From the NCBI GenBank assembly GCA_006538405.1, contig BJKQ01000010.1, forward strand, positions 1,612,001 to 1,676,000: 64,000 nt of DNA. The letters are read 5' to 3'. Origin of the DNA: Hansfordia pulvinata (lineage: Eukaryota; Ascomycota; Sordariomycetes; Xylariales). Made by a program: the position numbers and the translations under genes. How positions within the stretch are numbered: position 1 is the stretch's first letter; each line of letters opens with the position of its first letter. Below are positions 45,818-57,541 of this stretch, one piece after another. Below the pieces are notes generated by a model. It saw nothing but the letters and a program-made list of their open reading frames with translations. It was not told the DNA's origin and searched no databases.

Positions 45818-48731
45818 TCAGGTTGGCACCGGGGGCAGCGCCTTGTCGAGACTGTTACGATCCAGGACTTTCTCGCCCCCGCTGCCGCTTCGTTTCCGCC
45901 CTCCAATGTCGGCGAAGTGGGACTTGGGTGGCGTGGGTGGTCCTCTACCCCCCAGCCCGTGTGGCCCCAAGTCCGTATACCCATCTTGGCGGTGCGCCGG
46001 GGTGAAGGGCCGCGATCCGCTTCGACTGCGGCGCCCACCCGTAGAGCCTGCCTCGACCGTCTCCTCCACTATCGGCAGCACAGCACCCGAGCTGGTCCTA
46101 CCAGAAGTGAGATAGCGCTCAGGTACATCGTCCTCCCTCGCTACATCCTCTTCACTCAGTGTCGCTTGCCGCATCGCCCTTTCGACAGTCGGATTTGCCT
46201 CTGGTGATCCACGACTCCTCTGATCCGGAGGCGGAGGTGGTAAATAGGTGGGCGCTGGTGGGAAGCCACTCCCTGACTGGCGCGGATCGTCTTCGTGCGT
46301 GTTGGTGTTGGCATCGATCGCCGCCGCAGCAGCGGCGGCCTCACGATCACGCTCATCCCTCTCGGCTTCCTCCGCAGACATGGTAATGCCCGACATGAAT
46401 TTGAGGAAGCGATCGCCGTACTCCTGCGGCGGCAGTGCCGAGATCTGTGTCTTGTCACTCGACAGTCCCTTCCAGAAGTTTTCTATCTTCTTGATCATGC
46501 CATACTGTGTCATCTGTTAGCGGCGGTTCGAAGCAAACGGCAATATTGGCACTTACATGTGTCAGGCAGTCAATCACGCCCAGGTAGTACACTTCGTCAC
46601 CCGCCGTATTGTCCTCGTGTGTGGCTTGGAGGCCACCATCATCACTGTAGAAGACTCCGCCCCTGGCCTGACCTTCCTGGAGCTCGCTGGGCATCTTGCT
46701 GCCGCTCTGCCCCATCGGCACAGGTCGCTCCGCCTTGATCATCTGCCTCAGTTCCCTGGCCTTCCGGGCGCTCTCCAACTTGGAAGGCGTCCGCATGAGA
46801 ACCGCTTGGGGGTCTTCCGGCTTGGCACTGCCTGGATTGAACACCTGGAGAGTTTTGTCGCGGAGGTTTTCGTCGTTGCCCTTGCGCAGGTCGTGAATTC
46901 CAATCAGAAGAGAATAGTCCATGATCTTGAGCTTCTGCAGAAGTTTGACGTCTTCTTGGAGCTGCTTGACAAACAGCTGCTTCTTCTGCAGTCCTAACTC
47001 GAGGTGTCGTTTCCGCCTTAGCCAATTCAGATCCTTCAGTGTCGCTCGCGGGTTCTTCTCCAGCTCTTCTTCTCTGTAGTCACGGCCGACGGTGGAGCCC
47101 TTCAAGTCAAACGTCGAATGGATGTCGCGATGCGGGGGGAAGAGGTTGTTCATGACGACGAAATGGATCTTCTTGCCGTATGGCATCTTGACTCGGTGAA
47201 GGCCATAGAACTGAGATAGAAGGGTGTTGGGGTTGTCTGTGACGTGGTTGTAGTAGTCTTTGAGGACTTTTCGGAGGAATTTGTGCTCGGCGTGGTGGAT
47301 CGTCTTGATGATGTATTTGTAGTCTCTCGAGAAGTAAAAGAAGCTGCCACTCTTTCCAGGGGATCCCAGCTCGGACAGAATGTACTTGCCCGTCAGGGAC
47401 ATGAGGTAATCGGCGGGGTCCAGCCTGAAGAGGGCACGCAGATGTCGGAACACCCAAGGCGCATAGTCCTTAAACTTGAAGTCGTATTTCGCCGAAGGCA
47501 CCAGCTCGTTCCCGGCGCTGATCTAGTTAGCACGACTGTTTTATGCTTTGGGTGGACGTGGGCACTTACATATCAAAGGTCGATTTTTGCTTAGCTTCGA
47601 AATCCTCGTTGGTCAAGGGCCGATCCAGTTTGGCATTGGTCCTGGAAACAGACACCCGGATGCCTGTGAGCATGTTGTAGGCTGTCGTCCAATTGGCATG
47701 CGTTTCATCAACCTTTGTGCCGACGAGGACCTTCTCTTCGTCCTCTTCCTCACGTCGTTTCCGCCGAGCCCGCTTTTGCCTGTATGCCTCAGCCCACCTA
47801 GACGCATCATCATCTGGGAGTATCTCGTCGCGGGGCATCTCGGAGTGAATGGAGCGGGTATGACGGCGGCCGAGACTCAGGGACGCGCGGCGGCCGCCCG
47901 CTTCGGTACCGCTGGGAGCAGCAGTCGTCGAGTAACGGCCGCTCGTGTAGGCTTCGTTGGAGGTCGAGCTGCGGCCAGCTGCGGCCTTGGGGACCTCAAG
48001 GGTATGGCGCTGTTTTAGGCCACTTCCCGGCGCAGGGGCTTGGAGAGAAGATGTTGACTGGGTGGGGTTGCCGTGCTGCGATGCCGACGAAAACCTATGA
48101 GGCGACGGAGTTTGGCGAATAGATAGGTCTGAGGGTGCGGCAGATCTCGGGGTGTGCCGGCAGTATTGGAAATATCGGAAATTGGCGAGACGGGTTCGCC
48201 GGCGGATAATTGCAAAGAGGGACGGCCATTGGTCGAAGTCAGAGAGTTGCGCTTGCCGGACATGTTACGTTGAGGCATCGAGTTCGGAGGCGGAGGCGGT
48301 GCGTGCTGCGGAGGGTTGTGAGCGTGGGCTTCTGGACCGCCTTTGACAAAGGCGCTGCTATCGATGGACGGCAATGGCTTGTTATCGTGAGCCTGCGGGT
48401 ATATTGAGGGCTGCGCACTGCCCCCACTCAGACTTGAAGGGTCCATGTGATTGGTAGAGTGCTTTGCGGGTGATCGGGTATCAGCTGTTGAAGACATAGT
48501 CGAGGCAGATGTATCAAGCTGCTCGAATCTGGAGAAAGCGGAGTCGGAGGACGAGTTATCGTCGAAGCTGCTGTCGTGGGGGTCGACAGCGGAGGCCGAG
48601 GATTGCGTCGATCGGAGCTTTGGGTCGAGCCTGGCCTTGGCTTTGACGTGGGGATCGGCGTGACCACCAATGTGGACGACGCTGGGGGGTTGAGTACTGG
48701 CGTCGATGTTGTCTTGAAAATTGGATGGCAT
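45818..48731 (-). CDS. MSS4: Phosphatidylinositol-4-phosphate 5-kinase (Mss4 type), with one-base frameshift in N-terminal region
   Basis: Makes PI(4,5)P2 at the plasma membrane, controlling actin, endocytosis and cell-wall signalling. Minus-strand exons: 47570-48731, 46557-47517 and 45818-46504; 936 residues with the frame restored. The first ~300 residues are a disordered Ser/Pro-rich extension, as in fungal Mss4. The kinase domain spans about 340-790: SGSFFYFS at 444-451 (phosphate-binding loop), DLKGSTVGR at 525-533 (catalytic Lys region), MDYSLL at 587-592, and an activation-segment join VIDCLTHYGMIKK made by splicing at 46557/46504. The C-tail is Pro/Ser-rich. At 48149-48152 GGGG must be GGGGG: SNTAGTP otherwise leaves the frame, which resumes at [19 protein letters not shown] 48731 is chosen because upstream in-frame codons look like leader. 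Identity is certain. Confidence 0.93.
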
Positions 48732-51700
48732 CGTCAAGCGAGCCTGCAAAGACGTGGGGGGTGCAAGTCTGACCAGAGGCGACAGCAGTGCTGGTTGAGA
48801 CGCGGCCAAGAGGCGATGACGCGTGCAACAAGGAAGCCAGTGAGCGGCCCGTCCAAGAAGATAGGGTATCAGGCAACAGAGGAAATGCGAATGCTGGTAC
48901 TTGTGTGCTGGATCTAGGCGAGGGTAGAAAGCAAGTTGGACGAAATATAACCAATGGTTGGACAGACGAGTGCGAGTTTCGACGTAGGCAGATGCTCGAA
49001 GCAATGCTCGGGGGTATCGTTCGTCGAGAGATAAGTCGCGCGGGGGTCTTTCCTCGAAAGATCGGGTATCGAGCTGGGCAATAGAGCTGAGTCGCTGCTG
49101 CTAATGATGGCGATGATGGAAATCAGGGATGTGATGTCGATGAAAGACCGCTTTCCGAGCAGCTCAAAAGTCCGCTCCCAGGACACAATTGGCCCGATTA
49201 TGTACAGCCGAATAGTCGACAAACGGAACCCCGATAACAGCTGGGGCTGACAGTGCCGATGGTACAAGAAAGGCGCTGTGGATTCGTTTCTTCGTTTTCC
49301 GTTGCTGGGCCGAGTGCCAACTGGTGTATCCGGCGGGTTCGTGAGTCGCTGCTTGGATCTATGGGGAATCGAGAAAGACGAGGCCTGGGACGACGGGGGG
49401 AAAGAGACGAGAAGCCGTGACGCGAACTGAAGACAAAGTGACCGAAAGGAGACAGAGAGAAGCGAGGAACTAGGAGAGGATAAAGGGAGGCGACAAGGTC
49501 GAGCCCAATGGACGAAATCAAGCGGAGAGAATGCAACGAAACGGCGGCTGTTGCAGATAACGGAGCGCAATGTTGAACAGGAGGCGAAGACGACAGCGTA
49601 GATGAGGCCGGCGGGAAAGAAAGGCGACAGGACAGACAGAGGGGTGCTTGACTGACTGACTGGCTGGCTGGCTGGCGGGCAGGCGGGCAGGTCGAGATGC
49701 TGTGCGAAGCGAGGCAAAGCGGGATTTGGGAGGACGAGCAGACGAGCAGCCGAGAGGTGTTGTTGCCTCCGTGCAAGATTTGCACTAGCCATAAGGGGCT
49801 AGAACGAGCTACAGCCAGGTTCAGATCCAGTCGAGCCCGTCCGGCCGTGCAAGGGCTCGTACCTCCCCACCTACCTACCATCAACGTACGGAGACGACCT
49901 GCAGCGCAAGACGAGCACCTAGCCCGGTGCGCACCGTGGCACCTTCCCCAGGTGGACATCAGAGCCCGCCACCGTATTGGCTGTGGGATCCGTTATCTCC
50001 AGCCCCCAGCAATGCACTGCACTCGTTACGCGACCGCGGAGGCCACATCGATCTGGAATCATGCCCTCAGGAAACATTGAAAGGTTCGTCACGAATTCTT
50101 GTGCAAGTCTACACGCAGTCTAGGAACTACCGCTTCCATCACAGTGTGGTCAGTTGAATGGATTAGTACCAGTCATACGAGTATGCGACTGCAGTCCAAT
50201 GAAAATTACCACCCAGTCTGTGGTCAATCAATCCACCGCCCCGGAATTTCTGGAGATGCCGTTCCAGCCGGCTTGTATCTACCAGTGCGCATGCCGCATA
50301 CGAGTACAAGCACCAGGGATGAGCACCCACAGCACCCAAGCTAATAATCTCTGGCTGAAGACGACGGGATGGTCTCGCTTGGGTCATGTCCTTCCCAAGG
50401 TTCTTGGCAGAGCTGTGCGCGCTCGAGTACCGATACATGAGCCACCTATGTAGGTAGGTAATGTGCAAACTGGCCAAGCATCAAGATGTGCCGGCACTCG
50501 TGCGGCCACCACAACCACATGCAGTGGCAGTGGGAGTACTCGTACGCGCGCACGCGCACTGCAACATGATGGTACATGTGTCTGGAAGAGGTAATCCAAC
50601 ACTGCCAAAATGGAAGAGTCTGGGGTCGTCGCCCACTAACGGGCCCGAGGGAGGGGCCGCAAAGGAGCGCTGCTTCGGCCCTCAGCTAGTACCATAGAAT
50701 GCTTATTATTACTGGAGCAGAGCTCTCTCGTTTCCCAGTACCTACGCGTACTCGTACCTACCTCCCTACCGTACACGTAAAAGCAGGGCATTCTTCATCA
50801 GTCCGATTTTAAGCCAGGCTTACTGTCTCCTACACTCTGTGTCGGCCGCAAGCACGAGCAATGCAGTGGTGTGCAGTTCAATGCTATAAATATCTACCTT
50901 GCCCACCTCGGAATGGAGATAGCATCGGCCACAGCAATGGTCAATTCATCAGCCCGCCTGCATGCATGTGCGAGGGGCTGCCCAGAAATAAACCCTGGGA
51001 AGGCTTGTGTTTCTCGGGGGCACGCTCAAGTCCAAGTATCTGTACCAGTAGATGTCGTAATGCCTGCAAGCCTGCACGAGCATGAGATGGATACGGATCA
51101 AATCACAATGCGGTACCGTAAGCCGGTCCCTGATCGATCTTCCAGCGGGGGCTGACCGAGGCCAAGCGAGTAGGGAAACCCCTTCAAAGACGGATTGCAC
51201 TTCATGTCCGAACAAGACAGTCGTCGTGTACGTGTACCCAACTGGAGTGGGGGAAGATTGATGAAATGGAGGACAATACGACGCCCCACCAATCGGTGAG
51301 GCGGCGCAGGAGCTCATCAGCAACCCGTGCCACTGTGGCACTGTACACGTACTCGCGCGCAAAGATGCTGCCGGGCGATGGCTCTTACGGGCCAAATTCC
51401 AGAGTAATAATCGATTGTACGGGAAAGTGAACGAGTAGGTCCCTTAGGTACGGAGTACTCGTAGCCGCGTCTCTCTTGCATTTGTTAAAAGGTTGCCATG
51501 GACTGACACCAACAACCACGCAGGAAGTATTCGTAATGACATTATATGGTACCGTCGACATGGTATCCTTCACACAACCCTTCCAAATACAACTGTCATC
51601 CGTCCCCTCACGAATATCTGTTCCTCCATACTAACTTAGACGGGGATTTCGTGCCGGTATTTGATGCCGAGTGACCGGGCCAGGCAACCACGGCACAGAC

Positions 51701-54302
51701 GGAGGGACAACGGAAGCCCAAGTGCCAGTCCACTGCCGTTCGACGGGGTCGCGACTGGTGTGTGTGGTGGCGACGGGGTTTTTCGCGGCACGGCTCAGCC
51801 ACCCCATCATTTCCAATTCTCGAGTGTCCACGCCACGGGCGGCCCACTCGCCCACGCTTCCACACGTCGGCCCGCACTCCGACAGACGACCACACGGCCT
51901 CGACGATCAACTTGAGGATATTCACGATCGGGTCATGATCCGTACTGCGGAAAGTGCTTGATGGTGACATGTTGGATACTGACACGCTGCACGGAGAAAA
52001 GGGAAAAAAGTTCGTTGCCGTGATGTGAGGATTTCAACCCGATCTGACGTTTCTCGCCCACCGTGGAGGACACTGGTCGGGCTGCAGATAAAATCATCAG
52101 GTGCTGAGGTACTCGTATACGAGCGCGTGACGTACATGCCGAGTGCAGCCCGGGTGCTGGTAGGGCACGTGGGCACCTGGCGTTAGGTTCAATACGGTCC
52201 CAAGCAGCCACCGTATCTCACCGATAGTGGCGGCAGGGTCCAGTGCCTGCCTGGGAGTTGTTGCCCGGCCGGCCCCTGGCTGGATGAGGCAGGCCGACAG
52301 GCGCTCCGTGATAGCACAGGCGCCTTATTAGGGGTGAGGCGCCACTGGCTACTCGTACACGCACCCGGCCCTGCAACCAATCCTGCAACCAATCTCCCCC
52401 GGTGGGCCCGTCGCCATGCCGTCTTTGCCGTCGCATCGCCCAACCTGCAGCGCCACGGCACTCACGGCCGCCCCACGCCGCTTGCCCGCTGCCCGCTGCC
52501 CGCTGGCCCCGCCACGGCCCCGGACGAACGTCACGCCCTGACGGCTTCCGCCCGGCCCCCCCTCTCCCCGTCAAGCCCATCCTCCGACGCTCCCAATAGA
52601 ATGACGTGACCCCGCGGGCCTCATTCCGACGCTCTCCGGGCCAGCTAGGCTGGCACAGCTGGCGACCTGCGACATCGTCACTTTCCAACCCTGTGCACCG
52701 CAGTCGCCCCGTGCGAGTACAAGGCCTCCCGGGTCACAGTGACGCAGTGCCGACCCTAGCGGACTGTACAGACTGCACAGAGGCAGATCAACCATTCGTA
52801 GACCTGCAGGTCGGGTCCCCATTCGCGCAGCCTGTCCCGAGCAACTGCACGTCTCAAGCTTACCTTGGCCCCGGGTCAAGTATCGCTGCAAGCACCAGCT
52901 GGTCGCCGCTCTCGACGCCGGTGGTTGCGCGGGCACGGCAAGCCGCTTCTCATTACTCGTCTTGGCTGCCGTCGCTGCGGCTACCGGGCTCAGACATCGG
53001 GGGGGCGCCCGGTGACCATCCGTTCAATCTACCGGAGACCCGAGCCAGGTCTCGTAGCACGTACTACATCCCTCCGAACTGAATCAATGACCGACCAGTC
53101 AGTCTCGCCAGACTCGTCATTGGCGTCCTGTCCCCGTGTAATAGAAGGGGAAAAGAAGTGTTCCTTATTAGATATAATGTAAATCACGGGCGACGGTTTC
53201 CAACATTTGCTTATGTATGGACCCGTCTCCCCGCCCTCCGCGCTTGTAAACCCCGAGCATGCTCCGGGAGGCGCTAACCCGCGTACCAGTACTCCGGGAG
53301 AAAAAAACCTAGTACGCCTAGGTGCACATAAAGAGACACGACCGGCCGCCCACGGCATACCTACATGCAGTGCCAGTATCACTCGCGTCGCAGGTCATGG
53401 TTATAGGTACGAGTAGCCGTGTTGCACTGCTTCGTGACTGTGACTGCCATGGCATACACCTTGCCTAAGTACTGCGTAGGACTCGCTACCCGTGAGCGAT
53501 CATCACTGTAGTGCCGCCGGCCATGCGTGGCTATTCCCCATCTCATGATGCAGATCGGCCGGTCCGTTCAGAGGCTAGAGGCTGCCAAAGGAAAAAAATA
53601 CCATGGTCAATGATAGGGGAGGCAGTGGCGCAGTCACAAAAGCGGCCACGGCACTCTGCTCGACTAGCCTGGTTGATGACAGTTTCATGGTAGGGTAGTA
53701 AATATCTATTAGGTACAGCTCACGGCTTCAAACTCTTCGTCAGGCACACCGACAAGGCCTATTTACAGCCGTTGCGGATGTGCTGTCTTCGGAAGACATG
53801 CCTTGGAAGTCGTTGCGAATGCCATAGCCAGATCGTACAAATCTGAAGAAAGACACCTGTAGACGACTGCGGAACGCCAATTTCTCACTCAGATTGGCTG
53901 GAGCTGAGATTCGGTATCAACATTATCAACACAAGACTCTCGCTTACCAAGGTAGTCATACAGATGCACACTCCCAGGGCCTACTCATGGCCCGCGTGCC
54001 ACCCAGTGGCAAGGAGGCGGCCGAGACAGATGTCGCCCGTCATGTCTCCAGAGTACCTGCGCTTCAACATATTCTTACTGTACAAATAGGAGGACACTGC
54101 CCAGACGCCGGCTTCAGTCGGCGAATGGCAAGGCAATCTCGCCACACTCCACGTTGACACAAACGGCTCTGCCTTTCCGTCAATCAGAGAGCACCAGCCG
54201 TGATTCAAGGCGAGCCTTAGGGGGCCGGCACGTAGCGCTTAGACATGGCTACGGCAGAGCCATCCTCTATGATATACAATATGTGGTCTCGTTGCTGGCC
54301 CA
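48732..54302. other. PIP5K leader/promoter plus gene-free region, 5.6 kb
   Basis: From 48732 to about 49700 the sequence (read on the minus strand) is CT-rich, as in the long leaders of fungal PIP5K genes; open frames of 250-290 codons here are Ser/Leu/Pro-rich and not credible proteins. From 49.9 to 54.3 kb no gene is seen. Eight exact TACTCGTA/TACGAGTA copies lie between 50176 and 53415. Confidence 0.5.
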
Positions 54303-54763
54303 TCACTTCTCCTGCTCGGCAATCTTCCTCGCACCCTCCTTCTCGAGGCGCTCGAACGTCTTCTTCTTCTGGTAGTCGGCCACGCGGAATTTCTTGAAAT
54401 AGGTGACCTGTGAAAAGAGGAACCGCGCGTCAGCGATAACGGATCGGAGGACTGAGCAGGATGACCCGACCGCCGAGGAGGGTCGGAGGGGTGGAAACAG
54501 ATGAGGAAGAGAGGAGAACTCACCCACGCCGTCGCGCAGTCAGTCTCGAACTGTCGGTTCTCACGGGCACACTCGCGCTCGGCGATCTTGCGCCCGTCGC
54601 CCGCCGTCGAGTCGATGACGTCGTGGCGGTCGAGGCAGGCGAAGAAGCCGTCGCGCGCCTCCCAGCACCGCTGGCGCTCGCTGCGGTCCGGCACCGCGGC
54701 GCCGTTGCGGATCTCCTCCTTGCGCTGCTCCTCGGCGCTGTTGAAGTAGCCCAGGATACCCAT
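54303..54763 (-). CDS. COA6: Cytochrome c oxidase assembly factor Coa6 (twin CX9C-like)
   Basis: Small intermembrane-space protein that helps mature the copper site of Cox2. Exons 54524-54763 and 54303-54407 on the minus strand give 114 residues. The twin Cys motif is exact: C33-X9-C43 and C65-X10-C76, the CX9C/CX10C pattern of Coa6, with CWEARDGFFACLD and CARENRQFETDC around them. The splice joins CATAW to VTYFKKFRVADYQ, the conserved end of the second helix. A charged tail ending KIAEQEK follows. There is no presequence; import would use the Mia40 disulfide relay. Start at 54763 is the only suitable Met. Head-to-tail with Sys1 on the same strand, 773 bases apart, without sign of co-transcription. 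Confidence 0.92.
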
Positions 54764-55535
54764 GTTGGCTTTCTTGGTTTGGGCTTATCTCTTGCTTTTC
54801 CCGTCCTCTACTTTCCTCCGGGGTTTGCGCCGCGGAGGTGCAGGTTTCGTGTCGCGGGTGCGCGGATCGGGCGTTTTTGGCTCGTTTGGAGCGGGCGATG
54901 CAGTCAGAGTGGCTGAGCGGGCGGGTCGAAAGGTAGATACAGTAGGTAGGAAGCTGGTTGAATCTGGTGGTTCGTGTTTCGCAAGGCCTGTTGATAATGG
55001 ACCTTCGTCGCGTTGAGCCTTTGAAATTCGAGGTCGAACCTCTGCAAACCGCTCTAGACCAAATCTGGATTAGTGTATCGCTGGCCCAAGGCTTCAGCTT
55101 CGTCATACGACATGCGTATACCGGACGGTTTGCATACGGGGGTTGCCACGCAAGAGCCAACATACCAAGGTGATCACGAGCCCCTCGACCGCTGCTGAAA
55201 TCACAAAACAACTTGCTGATATGTCTTCCGGATCAAGAATGGTGAAAACATCGATGTCATGTATTCGCTATTCAGAATGCCAGGATAAGTCTTCAACAAT
55301 GAAAGACGAGGCAAGATAAGACCACTTCCTGCGCACGAGATCTTCACGCTCGGCTTAACAGGTTTCCCGCTGTCGCGACTCTGCACAACGGTTGATAATC
55401 GACCATCCTATTCGGCCCTGGCGAGTCAGCACACGGCCTTGCGCTGCGCTGTCTTTCACTTGGTTTTTATCGACTGCCGCTCTCTGCTTCCCGTTCACTT
55501 TGTTTCTGCTTTCAGCTAGAATGTCTATAACAATG
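54764..55535. other. Intergenic, 0.77 kb: Coa6 promoter
   Basis: No coding sequence supported. The Coa6 leader is near 54764-54960. Confidence 0.5.
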
Positions 55536-56238
55536 CTACCGGCCCTGTATATTGCCCATCTCATAATACTCGCTGCCACGGTCGCGGTCCCTGCCGCGGC
55601 CGCGCGACAGACCCATTTCCACATCGTCGGGACGGATCCCTTCTGCCGCTGATGACGGCCCTGGCTGGCCGCCACTTCTGCTGCTGCCATTGTTCGTGCT
55701 TGTGCTGCCGCCGCCGCCGCCAAAGTACATGGGGCGCAGCTCACGCCACTGACAACCGTAGGCGCCACCGGCAAAGGTGACGGCGGCTGACGCAGCCATG
55801 GTGCCCCACCACATGACGTTCTGCGGGAGCGAGCCCGTGCGGTAGGTGACGATGAGAAGGTGGATGAAGTGCAGGGTGAGGGTGAAGTCGAGAACGAGCT
55901 TGGAGCGGGCGACGAGAGCAACGAGGGCAATCACACTGTGGAGTCAGCAGGTCAGCTTGTATTTCTGTAAGAAGGTCGAACAGGACGTACATGGCACCGG
56001 CGCAGCTCAACCACACAAAGGCCAGCAGCCAGCCCTGGGTGGTGTCCCCGCGTAAGGCGGCCCAGCCGAAGACGAGGTCCAGGGTGAAGTGGGTGCCCAT
56101 GACGAGAGTGGTGAAGAGCATGAGGACAAGGGCAACGGTATAGTATACAGCCTGAAGAGCGCAAATCTGGGACAGGATGCGCAGCGGCGGCAGCTCGGCG
56201 ATGGCGCCGGACCGCGGTGGTCTTCTCCTACGGGCCAT
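55536..56238 (-). CDS. SYS1: Golgi integral membrane protein Sys1
   Basis: Four-helix Golgi protein that recruits the GTPase Arl3 (through its N-acetylated end) for late-Golgi traffic. Exons 55991-56238 and 55536-55935 give 215 residues. Family marks: the basic N-terminus MARRRRPPR followed by LPPLRILSQI, helices at about 28-50, 65-90, 95-115 and 125-145, and the conserved WGTMAAS and YGCQWRELRPMYFGGG near the end of the last helix. The splice rebuilds SCAGAIVIALVALVARSK. The C-terminal tail after GGGGG is a low-complexity Ser/Gly and Arg/Asp stretch ending QGR, the cytosolic variable part. Length fits filamentous-fungal Sys1. Confidence 0.92.
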
Positions 56239-57541
56239 CGTGGATTCTTTGTGGGGATGTGTGTTGATGAAGGGCGCGACGCTGGGTTGCTGAACGTGTC
56301 CTGGCCTGCTGTGACGGCAGCCTCGCGAGCCGGACTGTGGTCGGGCTATAAATTTAGCTATGCGCCGAGTCCTGAGTTGCGAGCCAAATCAACGGGCGAG
56401 AGACCTCGGGCGGCGGGGCGATGGGTCGTGACGAAATGGCGAGAAAGAGGCGGTGCGGATGCACGCTGTTGCGATCGAATCATAGAACGTCGCTGCTGGG
56501 TTGTAACTGTCGGGGCGGTGGTCGTCGGTGGAACGGGCGCGCAGTCTCGCAAGTCGTTCGATGGAGTATGCTGGTCTTTGCTCGCCGGTCGCTGCTGATT
56601 TCTTCTTGTGGTTATTTCGAGGTGGTTGGTAGTGGCGGATTCTCAAGTCGTGCGTGGGTCATACAGTCGTGAGTCGAGACGCTGAATACCTTCACAGATC
56701 CAGCAGGAAGAATAAAGAAAGAAGAAGAATGGCAACGAGCTGGTGAGCGGAAGATAAACGGGTTGACAAAAGGTCGATAATGAGAGTAGAGAAGAGGAAT
56801 GCGATTGATTCTGCTGTCGATGGGCAGCGCAGTAAGAGGCGATTGGGGGGGAGGAAGGGTGAATCAACCTAAACCACGTACCCAAAATGCTGCACGGAGT
56901 AACGGGACAAGACAGAAGCCCCTGCCCACCAGAAAGCATAATCTGCCGTCCTAAACGGGCTAATTACGCGTACATTACGGCGGCCCAGCACAGCTGATCA
57001 TTCACGTTTCGACTCCGTCAGGGGCTGTCTATCTTACAGCACATCGAGAATATAGGCCCAACTGTTTCAAGTGGGATTCCAGCTGCTATTCACCCTTTCA
57101 GCGATTTTCGCGATATCCTGGCTACATTCACACGCAGCGAGTGCCGGTGGCTGGGCGCCGTGAAAGTTGACGGCGGGGCCATGTCAAGGCCACGCAGCCT
57201 CACCCATACGGAATACGGGACGGACCCGCTCGAGCTATCAGGGTCCACTTGCGGCGGAGATAAGGTAGGCGTCAGAGTGTCGAAATACAAGAACGCAGAA
57301 TGCAATGATCTTGCAAGGCGCGTCACTTCACATCCGCTGGCTGGTGTCACGTCTGCGACACGATATCCCGTATTGTCCCAAGTCGCGTCTGGATTAGGTC
57401 TAAAGGTATAGCTAGGCCAACTAATGTGAGTGCAGACACAATTGCGGCAGATCTATCCACAATACCAATCGTCATCATCAGTGAGAACACGGGCCGCTGA
57501 TTTTGATATTGCTTGAACCCACGGCACCTGTGAAGCTCTCA
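56239..57541. other. Intergenic, 1.3 kb: Sys1 promoter and Sqs1 3' region
   Basis: No gene supported. The first part is the Sys1 leader and promoter. Nothing else recognised. Confidence 0.5.

Noticed and set aside
48914..49959. Two long minus-strand frames upstream of PIP5K
   Set aside because: CT-rich leader sequence translating to Ser/Leu/Pro strings; better explained as promoter and 5' UTR.
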